64,000 nt of DNA, from the NCBI GenBank assembly GCA_030655215.1, contig JAURVZ010000061.1:33448-97447 (forward strand), written 5' to 3'. The position numbers were made by a program, and so were the translations under genes. Positions 1 through 8,553 of this stretch are shown one piece after another. The number at the start of each line of letters is the position of its first letter. Positions within the stretch are counted from its first letter, which is position 1. The notes beneath the pieces were generated by a model that saw nothing but the letters and a program-made list of their open reading frames with translations, was not told the DNA's origin and did not search any database. This DNA is from Pseudolabrys sp. (lineage in GTDB: Bacteria > Pseudomonadota > Alphaproteobacteria > Rhizobiales > Xanthobacteraceae).

Positions 1-533
1 TGCGCGACGACGGCATCATTGTCTCGCGGCAGGGCTCCGGCAGCTATGTGAAACGGCGACCGGATGTCGCCGTGCTGCGCTTCGTGCCGGTGTCGTCGAT
101 TGCCGACATCCAGCGCTGCTTTGAATTCCGCCAAGGCTTGGAAGGCGTCGCCGCCGCGCTCGCCGCCGAGCGCTGGGAAGAAAGCGACCTTGCCGAAATC
201 CGCGCCGCCTTCGACGCGCTCGAGGACCCGACCAACTTCAAGGCCGGCGTCGATGCCGATGAGCGCTTCCACATGGCCATCGCCAAGGCGACGCACAATG
301 CCTATCACGTCTCGGTGCAAAGCTCGCTGCAGCCGCACATCGTCTTCGGCATGAGCCTGACGCGCAACCTGTCGCTGCTGCGCACCGTGGAGCGCCTGCG
401 CGAAGTGCAGGACGAACACCGCGCCATCGTGGAGGCGATCACCGCCCGCCTGCCCGCCGCCGCCCGCGCCGCGATGCAGATTCACATCGACAATGCCCGC
501 CGCCGCATGTTTGAGAATACATCGGCGCCGTGA
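1..533 (+). CDS. GntR-family regulator, FCD (FadR/DgoR-type) domain, 5' partial
   Basis: The reading frame is open from base 3, and its start lies before the window. The first visible residues (RDDGIIVSRQGSGSYV) are the wing end of a GntR winged helix. They are followed by an all-helical FCD ligand domain whose metal/ligand-type residues are visible in the DERFHMAIAKATHN, QDEHRAIVEAI and HIDNARRR segments. FCD regulators usually repress sugar-acid catabolic operons and release DNA when they bind a metabolite. The stop is 6 bases before a transporter, followed by deoxygalactonate kinase and aldolase genes, so a DgoR-like repressor of this operon is the natural reading. The effector itself is inferred from context. 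Confidence 0.88.
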   Translation, partial: RDDGIIVSRQGSGSYVKRRPDVAVLRFVPVSSIADIQRCFEFRQGLEGVAAALAAERWEESDLAEIRAAFDALEDPTNFKAGVDADERFHMAIAKATHNAYHVSVQSSLQPHIVFGMSLTRNLSLLRTVERLREVQDEHRAIVEAITARLPAAARAAMQIHIDNARRRMFENTSAP

Positions 534-539
534 GCAAGG

Positions 540-1490
540 ATGACTGTCATCACCAACCCTGAACCCACCAAGACAGCGCCGCTGCACTGGACCGTGCGCG
601 GCTTTGCCAATCCTTATCTGCTGCTGACGATCGCGGCGCTGTGCTGGTCCGGCAACCACATTGCAGGCCGCGCCATGGGCGGGCATGTGCCGCCGCTGTC
701 TATTTCCGCGGTGCGTTGGCTGATCCCGGCACTCTTGATCTGGCCGTGGGTACGGCCACATCTGGCGCGCGACTGGCCGGCCATTCGCGCGCATTGGAAG
801 ATCATGCTCTGGCTTGGCCTGACCGGCGGCGCGCTTTTCACGTCGCTGCAATATGTCGGCCTGCAATACACCTCCGCGCTCAACGTCTCGGTCATGAACT
901 CGCTGGTGCCGGTGCTGATCGTTGCTACTGGTGCGCTCACATTCCGCGACCGCGTCAGCCTGCGCCAGATCGGCGGCATCGCCCTGTCTTCGCTTGGCGT
1001 GCTGGCCATCATCGCGCATGGCCGCTTCGCAACCTTGTTGAGCCTCGACTTCAACTGGGGCGATCTTCTGATCCTGTTCAACATGATGGTGTTCTCGGTC
1101 TATGCGGTCTACCTGCGGCTATTGCCCAAGATTCACCCGCTGAGTTTTCTGTTCGTGCTGGCGGTCCTGTCGACGGCTATCACGGTGCCGTTTGCGATGG
1201 CGGAAGTTGCGGCGGGCGTGACACTGCGCCTCGACTTTTGGACGCTGGCTTCGATTGCCTACGTCTCGTTTTTCCCGGGTCTGGTCGCCTTCGCCGCCTG
1301 GAATCGCGGAGTCGAACTAATCGGCGCCAATCGATCAGGGCCGTTTCTGCATCTGGTGCCAATCTGCACGGCGCTGGTCGGCGGCGTTTTGCTCGGCGAG
1401 CATTTGGCGCTGTATCATATCGCAGGATTCGTGCTGATCATCGCCGGCGTCTGGCTGGCGGCGAAGCGGACCGAAGGGGCCGTTGCATGA
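540..1490 (+). CDS. EamA/DMT-family transporter
   Basis: A 316-residue inner-membrane protein with about ten hydrophobic helices arranged as two EamA repeats (roughly residues 28-160 and 172-305), the normal size for a drug/metabolite transporter. The short N-terminus before the first helix is cytoplasmic in this family. It starts 6 bases after the regulator stop, preceded by GAGCAAGG, and its stop overlaps the dgoK start by four bases (ATGA). It is therefore co-transcribed with the galactonate-type genes. By position it may import or export a sugar acid or its lactone, but DMT family membership alone does not give the substrate. Confidence 0.88.
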   Translation: MTVITNPEPTKTAPLHWTVRGFANPYLLLTIAALCWSGNHIAGRAMGGHVPPLSISAVRWLIPALLIWPWVRPHLARDWPAIRAHWKIMLWLGLTGGALFTSLQYVGLQYTSALNVSVMNSLVPVLIVATGALTFRDRVSLRQIGGIALSSLGVLAIIAHGRFATLLSLDFNWGDLLILFNMMVFSVYAVYLRLLPKIHPLSFLFVLAVLSTAITVPFAMAEVAAGVTLRLDFWTLASIAYVSFFPGLVAFAAWNRGVELIGANRSGPFLHLVPICTALVGGVLLGEHLALYHIAGFVLIIAGVWLAAKRTEGAVA

Positions 1491-2371
1491 TCGTCGTCGA
1501 TTGGGGCACCAGCAGCTTCCGCACCTTCCGCATTGCCGCGGATGGCGCGATCCTCGATCGGCGATCGAGCGCGAACGGAATCATGCATGTGCCAGGCGGC
1601 CGCTTTGCCGAGACGTTGCGCGAACAGATCGGCGATTGGCTCGACGCCGGCGAAAGCCGCGTGCTGCTCGCCGGCATGATCGGCAGCCGGCAGGGCTGGA
1701 AGGAAGCGCCTTATGTCGCTTGCCCGGCCGGCGCTGCTGAACTCGGTGCCGCATTGGTCGATGTGCCCTTCGACGGCGCGCAGGTGAAGCTGGTGCCGGG
1801 CATGAATGGCGTCGATGCATCCGGCGTCGCGGAAGTGATGCGTGGCGAGGAAACGCAGATTGTCGGCGCGCTTGCCGCAATGGGCGGCGATGGTCTCGCC
1901 TGTCTGCCGGGTACGCATTCGAAATGGGTGCGCGTTGAGAATGGCCGCATCGTCCGCTTTACCTCGCACATGACCGGCGAGGTGTTCAGCGCCTTGCGCG
2001 AGCACACGATCCTCGGCCGCATGATGAAGGATGGCGCACCGAATGAAGCCGCATTCATTGCCGGCGTCGCGCGCTCTGCCGAGCCGGGCGGCGCGCTGCA
2101 TCATCTGTTCGGCGTGCGGACGCAGACCCTGTTCGGCAAATTCACCGAGACCGACGGGCCGTCCTATCTGTCCGGCCTTCTCATCGGCCACGAATTGCGC
2201 GCCGAGCTTGGTAGTGTGCCAGGCGAGACAGTGCATCTGATCGGCGCGCCGGAACTGGTCGCGCTGTACAAAAGCGCGATTGCCGCCTGCGGCGCGAAAG
2301 CGGTCAGTCTCGATGCCGAGGCATCGGTCCGCGGGCTGGCGATCATCGGGGAGCATGCGCAATGGCGGTGA
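1487..2371 (+). CDS. dgoK: 2-dehydro-3-deoxygalactonokinase
   Basis: A 294-residue ASKHA-fold kinase that phosphorylates 2-dehydro-3-deoxy-D-galactonate with ATP in the De Ley-Doudoroff pathway for D-galactonate. The N-terminus has the phosphate-1 motif DWGTSSFR (residues 5-12), and the family-typical LPGTHSKWV lies near residue 140. The ATG at 1487 overlaps the upstream stop (ATGA), which suggests translational coupling and excludes a longer open frame that reads in from position 641. The 3' end overlaps dgoA by ten bases. Length and gene order match the dgoK-dgoA pair of proteobacteria. Confidence 0.93.
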   Translation: MIVVDWGTSSFRTFRIAADGAILDRRSSANGIMHVPGGRFAETLREQIGDWLDAGESRVLLAGMIGSRQGWKEAPYVACPAGAAELGAALVDVPFDGAQVKLVPGMNGVDASGVAEVMRGEETQIVGALAAMGGDGLACLPGTHSKWVRVENGRIVRFTSHMTGEVFSALREHTILGRMMKDGAPNEAAFIAGVARSAEPGGALHHLFGVRTQTLFGKFTETDGPSYLSGLLIGHELRAELGSVPGETVHLIGAPELVALYKSAIAACGAKAVSLDAEASVRGLAIIGEHAQWR

Positions 2372-2988
2372 TGACATTCAAGGATTGGCTGAAGCGCTCG
2401 CCGCTGGTCGCCATTCTGCGCGGCGTCAAGCCGGACGAAGTCGAGGCGATCGGTGACGCGCTTGAGGCGAGCGGCATTGCCATTGTCGAGGTGCCGCTCA
2501 ATTCGCCGGACCCGCTCGACAGCATCGCCCGGCTGGTACGCCGGTTTGGCGACCGGCTGCTGATCGGCGCTGGTACGGTGATGACGACCGAGCAAGTTGG
2601 GCAGATCGCGGCGACCGGCGCCAAGCTGATCGTCACCCCCCATGCTCATGTCGCGGTCACCCGCGCCGCCAAGCAGCATGGCCTGTTCGCGGTGCCGGGA
2701 TTTTTCACGCCGACCGAGGCTTTCGCCCTGCTCGCCGCCGGCGCCGACGCGCTCAAGCTGTTCCCGGCCGAAGGTGCCAGTCCGGCTGTGCTCAAGGCGA
2801 TCCGCGCCGTCCTTCCGCCGGGCACGGCGGTGCTGCCGGTCGGCGGCGTCGGCGTCAACAACATGATCGAATGGCGCGTCGCCGGCGCGGCCGGCTACGG
2901 CATCGGCTCGAACATCTTCAAACCGGGCGACACGCCCGCCATCGTCGCCGACAAGGCCAAGCGGCTGGTCGCGGCGATCCCGGCGTGA
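2362..2988 (+). CDS. dgoA: 2-dehydro-3-deoxy-6-phosphogalactonate aldolase
   Basis: A 208-residue class I aldolase of the KDPG/KDPGal family. It cleaves 2-dehydro-3-deoxy-6-phosphogalactonate to pyruvate and glyceraldehyde 3-phosphate in the cytoplasm. Visible catalytic features are Glu43 in the VEVPLNS strand, the GAGTV phosphate-binding turn (about 69-73), the VTPHAH strand and the Schiff-base Lys132 in LKLFPAEG. It overlaps the kinase gene, so the two steps are made together. No galactonate dehydratase (dgoD) is seen downstream, since the next genes are a tRNA and tsaC. The dehydratase must lie elsewhere, or upstream of the window. Confidence 0.93.
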   Translation: MAVMTFKDWLKRSPLVAILRGVKPDEVEAIGDALEASGIAIVEVPLNSPDPLDSIARLVRRFGDRLLIGAGTVMTTEQVGQIAATGAKLIVTPHAHVAVTRAAKQHGLFAVPGFFTPTEAFALLAAGADALKLFPAEGASPAVLKAIRAVLPPGTAVLPVGGVGVNNMIEWRVAGAAGYGIGSNIFKPGDTPAIVADKAKRLVAAIPA

Positions 2989-3041
2989 AAGCCCGTTTCG
3001 CGTCAGATCCAACGGATTCTGAAAATACATGCGGGAAAAAC

Positions 3042-3118
3042 TGGTCGGAGTGGCAGGATTCGAACCTGCGACCCCCTCGTCCCGAACGAGGTGCGCTACC
3101 AGACTGCGCTACACTCCG
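3042..3118 (-). tRNA. tRNA-Pro (anticodon CGG)
   Basis: Read on the minus strand, the 77 bases fold as a complete cloverleaf. The acceptor stem CGGAGTG pairs with CACTCCG, the D-arm contains GCGC..GGTA..GCGC, and the anticodon stem CCTCG/CGAGG encloses loop TTCGGGA, giving anticodon CGG. The T-arm GCAGG-TTCGAAT-CCTGC follows. The 3' CCA is encoded (TGG at 3042-3044 on the plus strand). It decodes CCG, a frequent proline codon in GC-rich genomes. Confidence 0.98.
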
Positions 3119-3131
3119 ACTGTCGGCGCGC

Positions 3132-3161
3132 TTATAACCCTGCCACGTTTGAAACCGCAAG
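3132..3161 (-). promoter_or_regulatory. Candidate promoter of tRNA-Pro
   Basis: On the minus strand a -35-like CTTGCG (3161-3156) lies 18 bases from a -10-like TTATAA (3137-3132). The -10 is 13 bases before the first base of the tRNA. The spacing fits sigma70-type tRNA promoters, but this was recognised by eye only. Confidence 0.5.
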
Positions 3162-3196
3162 CGCCCAAGGCTGAGTACCAGACCAAGTGAGAAAAA

Positions 3197-4171
<975 letters not shown>

Positions 4172-4184
4172 AAAGGATCGCGTC

Positions 4185-5609
4185 ATGAACGAACAAATTC
4201 GCCGCGTACCCTCGCCCGACCTGCTGGCGCGCTTCGCGGCCATCGTCGGCGACAAATATGCGATCACCGATGCGCAAGTCCTAGCGCCGCATCTGATTGA
4301 AGGCCGCGGACTCTATCAAGGCGTGACATCGATGATGCTGCGGCCGGGCTCGACGGAAGAAGTCGCCGCCATTCTCAAGCTGGCCAACGAGACGAAGACA
4401 CCTGTCGTGCCGCAAGGCGGCAATACCGGACTGGTCGGCGGCCAGATTCCGTTCGACGGCGAGATCATCCTGTCGCTGACGCGGCTTGATAAAATCCGCG
4501 AGGTCGATGCCTCGTCGAATACGATCACCGTCGAGGCCGGCGTCGTATTGCAGAAAGCACAGGAAGCCGCAGCCGCCGCAGACCGCCTGTTTCCGCTGTC
4601 GCTCGGCTCGGAAGGCTCCTGCACCATCGGCGGCAATCTCTCGACAAATGCCGGCGGCACCGGTGCATTGGCTTACGGCATTGCGCGCGAACTCGTCGCC
4701 GGTGTCGAGGTCGTGCTGGCCGATGGCCGCATCATGCATTTGTTGCGCAAGCTGAAGAAGGACAATACCGGCTACGATTTGCGCCACATCTTTGTCGGCG
4801 CCGAAGGCACACTCGGCATCATCACTGCTGCCGTGCTGAAACTGTTTCCACAGCCGCGCGCGGTCGAGACAGCTTTCATCGGCCTGCCGTCGCCGGACGC
4901 GGCCGTGAAGCTGTTGAACCTGGCGCAGGCGCGCATCGGCGGCACCGTCACCGGCTTTGAACTGATGGCGCGCGGCATCATCGATTTCGCGCTAAAGCAC
5001 GGCCATGGCAACCGCGATCCGCTCAGCGGCCAGCATCCCTGGTACGTTCTCATGGAAGTGTCATCGCAGCAGAGCGAAGGCCTGCGCGATGCGTTGGAGG
5101 CCTTTCTCGGCGACGCTGCGGAGCAAGGCTTGGTAGACGACGCCGCGATCGCCTCCAGCCTGGATCAACGCAAGGCATTCTGGCATCTGCGCCACACTTT
5201 GACCGAAGTGCAAAAGCCGGAGGGCGGTTCGATCAAGCATGACGTGTCGGTGCCGGTTGCTGCTGTGCCGGCATTCATCGCGGAAGCGAGCGCCGCGGTT
5301 ATCGCGCTCATTCCGGGATCGCGGCCGGTGCCGTTCGGCCATGTCGGCGATGGCAATATTCATTTCAATGTCAGCCAGCCGGTCGGCGCTGACAGCAAGG
5401 CGTTCCTGGCGCGATGGAACGATATGAATGCGGTCGTCGACAAGGTTGTGCTGAAGTATCAGGGCTCGATCTCGGCCGAGCACGGCATCGGCAAGCTGAA
5501 GCGCGAGTCACTGGTGAAGGTGAAGGACCCGGTGGCGCTGGCGCTGATGCGCGACTTCAAGAAGCTGCTCGATCCGAACGGGATCCTGAACCCTGGCAAG
5601 GTGCTTTAG
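4185..5609 (+). CDS. FAD-linked 2-hydroxyacid dehydrogenase (GlcD/D2HGDH type)
   Basis: A 474-residue flavoprotein of the vanillyl-alcohol-oxidase fold. The N-terminal PCMH FAD-binding domain covers about residues 35-215, with PQGGNTGLVGG and GSEGSCTIGGNLSTNAGG contacting FAD. An FAD-oxidase C domain ends with the metal/substrate histidines of HVGDGNIHFN and SAEHGIGKLKR. The family oxidises D-2-hydroxyglutarate, D-lactate or glycolate, and the sequence alone does not settle which. No glcE or glcF partners are adjacent, which favours a stand-alone D-2-hydroxyglutarate or D-lactate enzyme. The start at 4185 follows AAAAGGA (4171-4177); an in-frame ATG at 4134 inside tsaC has no such site. Confidence 0.9.
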   Translation: MNEQIRRVPSPDLLARFAAIVGDKYAITDAQVLAPHLIEGRGLYQGVTSMMLRPGSTEEVAAILKLANETKTPVVPQGGNTGLVGGQIPFDGEIILSLTRLDKIREVDASSNTITVEAGVVLQKAQEAAAAADRLFPLSLGSEGSCTIGGNLSTNAGGTGALAYGIARELVAGVEVVLADGRIMHLLRKLKKDNTGYDLRHIFVGAEGTLGIITAAVLKLFPQPRAVETAFIGLPSPDAAVKLLNLAQARIGGTVTGFELMARGIIDFALKHGHGNRDPLSGQHPWYVLMEVSSQQSEGLRDALEAFLGDAAEQGLVDDAAIASSLDQRKAFWHLRHTLTEVQKPEGGSIKHDVSVPVAAVPAFIAEASAAVIALIPGSRPVPFGHVGDGNIHFNVSQPVGADSKAFLARWNDMNAVVDKVVLKYQGSISAEHGIGKLKRESLVKVKDPVALALMRDFKKLLDPNGILNPGKVL

Positions 5610-5628
5610 CGAAAGCTATCACCAACCC

Positions 5629-5716
5629 GTCATGCCCGGCCTCGCGCCGGGCATCCACGTCTTCGCCGTGGCAAATTCAGAAAGACGTGGATGGCCGGGA
5701 CAAGCCCGGCCATGAC
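5629..5716. repeat. Palindromic intergenic repeat, family 1 (complete copy)
   Basis: Two arms, GTCATGCCCGGC-to-ACGTCTT and AGACGTGGATGGCC-to-CATGAC, are near-perfect reverse complements around a short spacer. Each arm also forms its own GCCCGGC/GCCGGGC-type hairpin. It lies between the convergent ends of the dehydrogenase and SRAP genes. A second full copy is at 58851-58938 and one arm is at 16321-16347. Organisation is like a REP/BIME element. It could act as a bidirectional terminator. Confidence 0.85.
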
Positions 5717-5726
5717 GAGTCAAGCT

Positions 5727-6506
5727 TTAAAACAACACGCCTTGGCCGTCGTCTTTCTTCGGCTTGACCGGCTTCAGTACCTTTTCGCGCTTCGGGGCAC
5801 GCGGCAATCCCGACTCGCCGCCGAGAATGCCGGTAAACAATTCGAGCAATTTCGGATTGTCATTGGCGACGCGGTTGACCTCGGTCGACACCGGATAGGC
5901 TGCCAGCAGCTTGTCCGGCGCCGGGCAGATCAGCACCTGCGCCAGCGCTGCTTCGACATTGCTTTCGATCTCGCCTTTGCCGAGCCAGCGATCGAAATCA
6001 TGCCGCGCGATAATCACCGGCATGCGCTCATGCACCGGCGACAAGGTCTCATTGGCCCGTGTCGTGATGATCGCCGCCGTATCGACCTCCTCACCGTTCG
6101 GGCCGGTCCATGTTTCCCACAGGCCTGCGAATGCCAATGGCTCGCCCGATTTGGCATGAATGAAAAACGGCTGCTTGTAGGGCGCGCCCGCACGCCATTC
6201 ATAGAATCCGTCAGCCGGGATCAGGCAACGCCGGCGCTTGATGGCATTCTTGAAGGCCGGCTTGTCGGCAATGCCCTCGCCGCGCGCATTGATGATGAGC
6301 GAGAACGCCTTCGGGTCTTTCACCCAGCCCGGCAGCAGGCCCCAGCGCATCAGCGCGAACTGCCGCTTGCCATCGATAAGCCGCACGACCGCAATCGGCT
6401 GCGTCGGCGCGATGTTATAGCGCGGCGGAAAATTCGGCTGCTCGGCATAGCCGAACAGCTTCCGGATCGCTTCCGGTGCTGACGTTAAGGTGTAGCGGCC
6501 GCACAT
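5727..6506 (-). CDS. SOS response-associated peptidase (SRAP/HMCES/YedK family)
   Basis: A 259-residue SRAP protein. Bacterial YedK and human HMCES form a thiazolidine DNA-protein crosslink with abasic sites in single-stranded DNA through Cys2, protecting replication forks. The required N-terminus MCGRYTLT puts Cys2 directly after the initiator. PRYNIAPTQ, the glutamate of DGFYEWR and the histidine of MPVIIARHDFDRWL are the other active-site elements. The C-terminus is a lysine-rich tail (about 235-255). It is convergent with the FAD dehydrogenase. No LexA box (GTTC-N7-GTTC) was seen upstream. Confidence 0.93.
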   Translation of the reverse strand: MCGRYTLTSAPEAIRKLFGYAEQPNFPPRYNIAPTQPIAVVRLIDGKRQFALMRWGLLPGWVKDPKAFSLIINARGEGIADKPAFKNAIKRRRCLIPADGFYEWRAGAPYKQPFFIHAKSGEPLAFAGLWETWTGPNGEEVDTAAIITTRANETLSPVHERMPVIIARHDFDRWLGKGEIESNVEAALAQVLICPAPDKLLAAYPVSTEVNRVANDNPKLLELFTGILGGESGLPRAPKREKVLKPVKPKKDDGQGVLF

Positions 6507-6657
6507 CGTACAAGTTCCAGATACTCTACGCGCTTAACAGCGCTTTAACCCGCCGCAATATAACACTTGCCGGCGGTGAAATACGGGGTGGGGGCCCCTT
6601 CTTATGCAATATCAGGATTGCGCCATCGAGGTGCAAGCGGACGAAGCGGAGCCAGCG

Positions 6658-7137
6658 ATGGCTTACGCCGATCGGCCGGACCTGTTTGCCATGGAACTGA
6701 GCAGCGCCAATATCAATGCCCAGACTGGCCTCGCCACCGATTACCTGAACCACTTCAACGAAGCGATCATGCTGCTGGAAATGGTCGGCAGTTCGCCGGA
6801 TTGCCTGAGCGATATCCGCGACTGGCGTCCGATGAGTTATCGCGAGCATTTTCTTGAGTCGCGCTTCAACGGCCGCGACCTGGCCATCGTCGCCTATGCC
6901 AGCGCCGATCCGGCCGCGCGCGCCAGCCTCGACGATCTGGCTTCAACAATGACGAATGTAATCGAGGCGACCCGGGCGTCGATGACTCCGGACCTGCCGT
7001 TCCAGACCGCCGGCGACCTCGCCGCCCGCGCCGCGCGCTGGCTCAAGCCTCTGGTCGCGCGCGCCGGCGCGGTGATCAATGGTGAAGAAGATGGCGACGC
7101 GCAGGCTGCCGCTGACCGCCTGATGCGGCAGGCCTGA
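6658..7137 (+). CDS. Conserved hypothetical protein
   Basis: A 159-residue soluble, mostly helical acidic protein of no family I can name with certainty. The best-looking conserved core is ADRPDLFAMELSSANIN followed by LATDYLNHFNEAIMLLEM. A second helical half (RAARWLKPLVARAGAVI) may pack against the first. No signal peptide or membrane segment is visible. The ATG at 6658 is preceded by GGAG seven bases upstream. An in-frame ATG at 6604 would add 18 residues but lacks a ribosome site. It diverges from the SRAP gene and is followed 18 bases later by a Nudix hydrolase gene, with which it is probably co-transcribed. Confidence 0.8.
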   Translation: MAYADRPDLFAMELSSANINAQTGLATDYLNHFNEAIMLLEMVGSSPDCLSDIRDWRPMSYREHFLESRFNGRDLAIVAYASADPAARASLDDLASTMTNVIEATRASMTPDLPFQTAGDLAARAARWLKPLVARAGAVINGEEDGDAQAAADRLMRQA

Positions 7138-7155
7138 CACCATGACACCGGGCCC

Positions 7156-7599
7156 ATGACAGAGACGCGAACCTACCCCCAGCGCCCCTTTCTCGCGGTC
7201 AGCGCCGCGATCATCCGCGACGGCAAGGTGCTGGCGGTGCGGCGCGCGCGCAAACCGGCGATCAACCTCTACACCATGCCGGGCGGCGTGGTCGAAACCG
7301 GCGAGACCTTGTTCGAGGCGGTGCAGCGCGAAGTGCGCGAAGAGACGTCGCTTGAGATCGCGCCGGTCGCTTTGGCGGGACACCGCGAAGCGATCCAGCG
7401 CGATCCGCAAGGCAAGGTGGCGATGCATTTCATCATCATGTGCTTCGCCGCGCGCTGGATTTCCGGCGACATCGTCCTGAACGAAGAACTGGATGACGCC
7501 CGCTGGCTGACGCTTGCCGAGCTTTCCGGTTACAAGACGACCGACGGACTTGCCGAGATTGTCGGTGATGCGGCCAAAGTCCTTGGCGTTAAGGTTTAG
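7156..7599 (+). CDS. Nudix hydrolase
   Basis: A 147-residue single-domain Nudix protein. The Nudix box is present from GGVVETGETLFEA to REVREETSLEI, with the metal-binding glutamates of REVREE intact. The final glycine of the consensus is replaced by serine. The family hydrolyses nucleoside diphosphates linked to another moiety (ADP-ribose, NADH, oxidised dNTPs). The short length and YTMPGG entry resemble ADP-ribose pyrophosphatase or MutT-like sanitising enzymes, but the substrate cannot be read from sequence. It follows the conserved hypothetical gene at 6658 by 18 bases on the same strand. Confidence 0.9.
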   Translation: MTETRTYPQRPFLAVSAAIIRDGKVLAVRRARKPAINLYTMPGGVVETGETLFEAVQREVREETSLEIAPVALAGHREAIQRDPQGKVAMHFIIMCFAARWISGDIVLNEELDDARWLTLAELSGYKTTDGLAEIVGDAAKVLGVKV

Positions 7600-7636
7600 G
7601 CGCGCCCGCCTTGCGAATGCCGCGGAGCCGGCGCAT

Positions 7637-8080
7637 ATGACCGGCAGTGTGGAACCTGACGCCTTGAAAAAACTCATCGCTATCGGCTCGCTGTTGCTCT
7701 GCCTGGCGGCGCCTGCCGTTGCGCAGACCAGGCCGCCCGCTGCTGCCCCTGCGGCACCACCGGAGCCGGAAGCCGCCAGCGCCCCCTATGACGTCGACCT
7801 GCAGCGCCTCGCTGAAATCCTCGGTTCGCTGCAATATTTGCGGACCGTGTGCGGCGCCAGGGAAGGCCAGAAATGGCGGGCCGAAATGCAATCTCTGCTC
7901 GATGCGGAAGCGCCCAGCGGCGAGCGCCGGCGGCGAATCGTCGCCCGTTTCAACAGCGGCTATCGCGGCTTCGAGCAGACCTACCGGACCTGCACGCCGG
8001 CCGCCGACCTCGCCATCCGCCGCTATCTCGATGAGGGCGCGAAAATCTCCCGGGAAATCACCGCCCGCTACGCCAATTAA
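7637..8080 (+). CDS. TIGR02301-family secreted protein
   Basis: A 147-residue exported protein. After a short polar stretch comes a hydrophobic signal segment (about residues 11-28, IAIGSLLLCLAAPAVAQ) with an Ala-x-Ala cleavage site. A Pro/Ala linker and a helical domain with two conserved cysteines (TVCGAREG and YRTCTPAAD, perhaps a disulfide) follow. The pattern matches the rhizobial TIGR02301 family of unknown function. The ATG at 7637 was chosen because longer in-frame starts would overlap the Nudix gene. It is followed by a stem-loop with a T-tract at 8102. Confidence 0.75.
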   Translation: MTGSVEPDALKKLIAIGSLLLCLAAPAVAQTRPPAAAPAAPPEPEAASAPYDVDLQRLAEILGSLQYLRTVCGAREGQKWRAEMQSLLDAEAPSGERRRRIVARFNSGYRGFEQTYRTCTPAADLAIRRYLDEGAKISREITARYAN

Positions 8081-8101
8081 CCTTAGCCGCTTCCGGAGAT
8101 T

Positions 8102-8124
8102 GAGCCCTTAACGATTGGGCTTTT
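8102..8124 (+). terminator. Intrinsic terminator after TIGR02301 gene
   Basis: AGCCC (8103-8107) and GGGCT (8117-8121) pair around a nine-base loop, followed directly by TTTT. A second hairpin, ACGGGG/CCCCGT at 8169-8187, lies further downstream without a T-tract. Confidence 0.6.
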
Positions 8125-8268
8125 CGGCCGTTACCATTTTCCCACAGCAATTAACCTTTCCTTTATAAACGGGGTATTTCGCCCCGTTCCGCATGCTAAC
8201 GTTCGCTTCGAAGCACGGGACTCAGCGGTCATTCCGGCCGCAGTTTCCGAATACTGGGCGAAGCGCGC

Positions 8269-8535
8269 ATGACGACGATCGGACGATCCACACAGACGCG
8301 CGAGCCGGTTCCGGATCACGAGCAAAAGCGCGTCGCCTTGGGCTATCTGCATGAAGCCTGGGCGGAAGCCCGCCTCGACGGCATTGACGGCGATTGTCTG
8401 GCGCAGGCCTGCCTGTTCGCCGCCCTGGCCGAATTCGTCACAACCTATGGCGAGGAAGCCGCCGCCACTTTCACTGAAGGTCTCGGCACCCGCATCCGCA
8501 ACGGCGAATTCACCATCGACCAGCAGCGGCAGTAG
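8269..8535 (+). CDS. Small conserved hypothetical protein
   Basis: An 88-residue acidic soluble protein, mainly one helical hairpin (GYLHEAWAEARLDGI then CLAQACLFAALAEFVTTYGEEA). There is no signal peptide, cysteine motif or known domain. Codon use and GC content match the neighbours, and the product looks like a real compact helical protein rather than a random frame. It is convergent with the response regulator. Function is unknown. Confidence 0.65.
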   Translation: MTTIGRSTQTREPVPDHEQKRVALGYLHEAWAEARLDGIDGDCLAQACLFAALAEFVTTYGEEAAATFTEGLGTRIRNGEFTIDQQRQ

Positions 8536-8553
8536 CTGCTTTTTGTTGGAAGG

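Noticed and set aside
641..1486. Long plus-strand open frame leading in phase into dgoK
   Set aside because: It overlaps the EamA gene in another frame and its product has no conserved pattern; dgoK starts at the coupled ATG at 1487.
6507..6657. LexA box upstream of the SRAP gene
   Set aside because: No GTTC-N7-GTTC or GAAC-N7-GAAC spacing was found; AAGTTCC occurs once without a partner.
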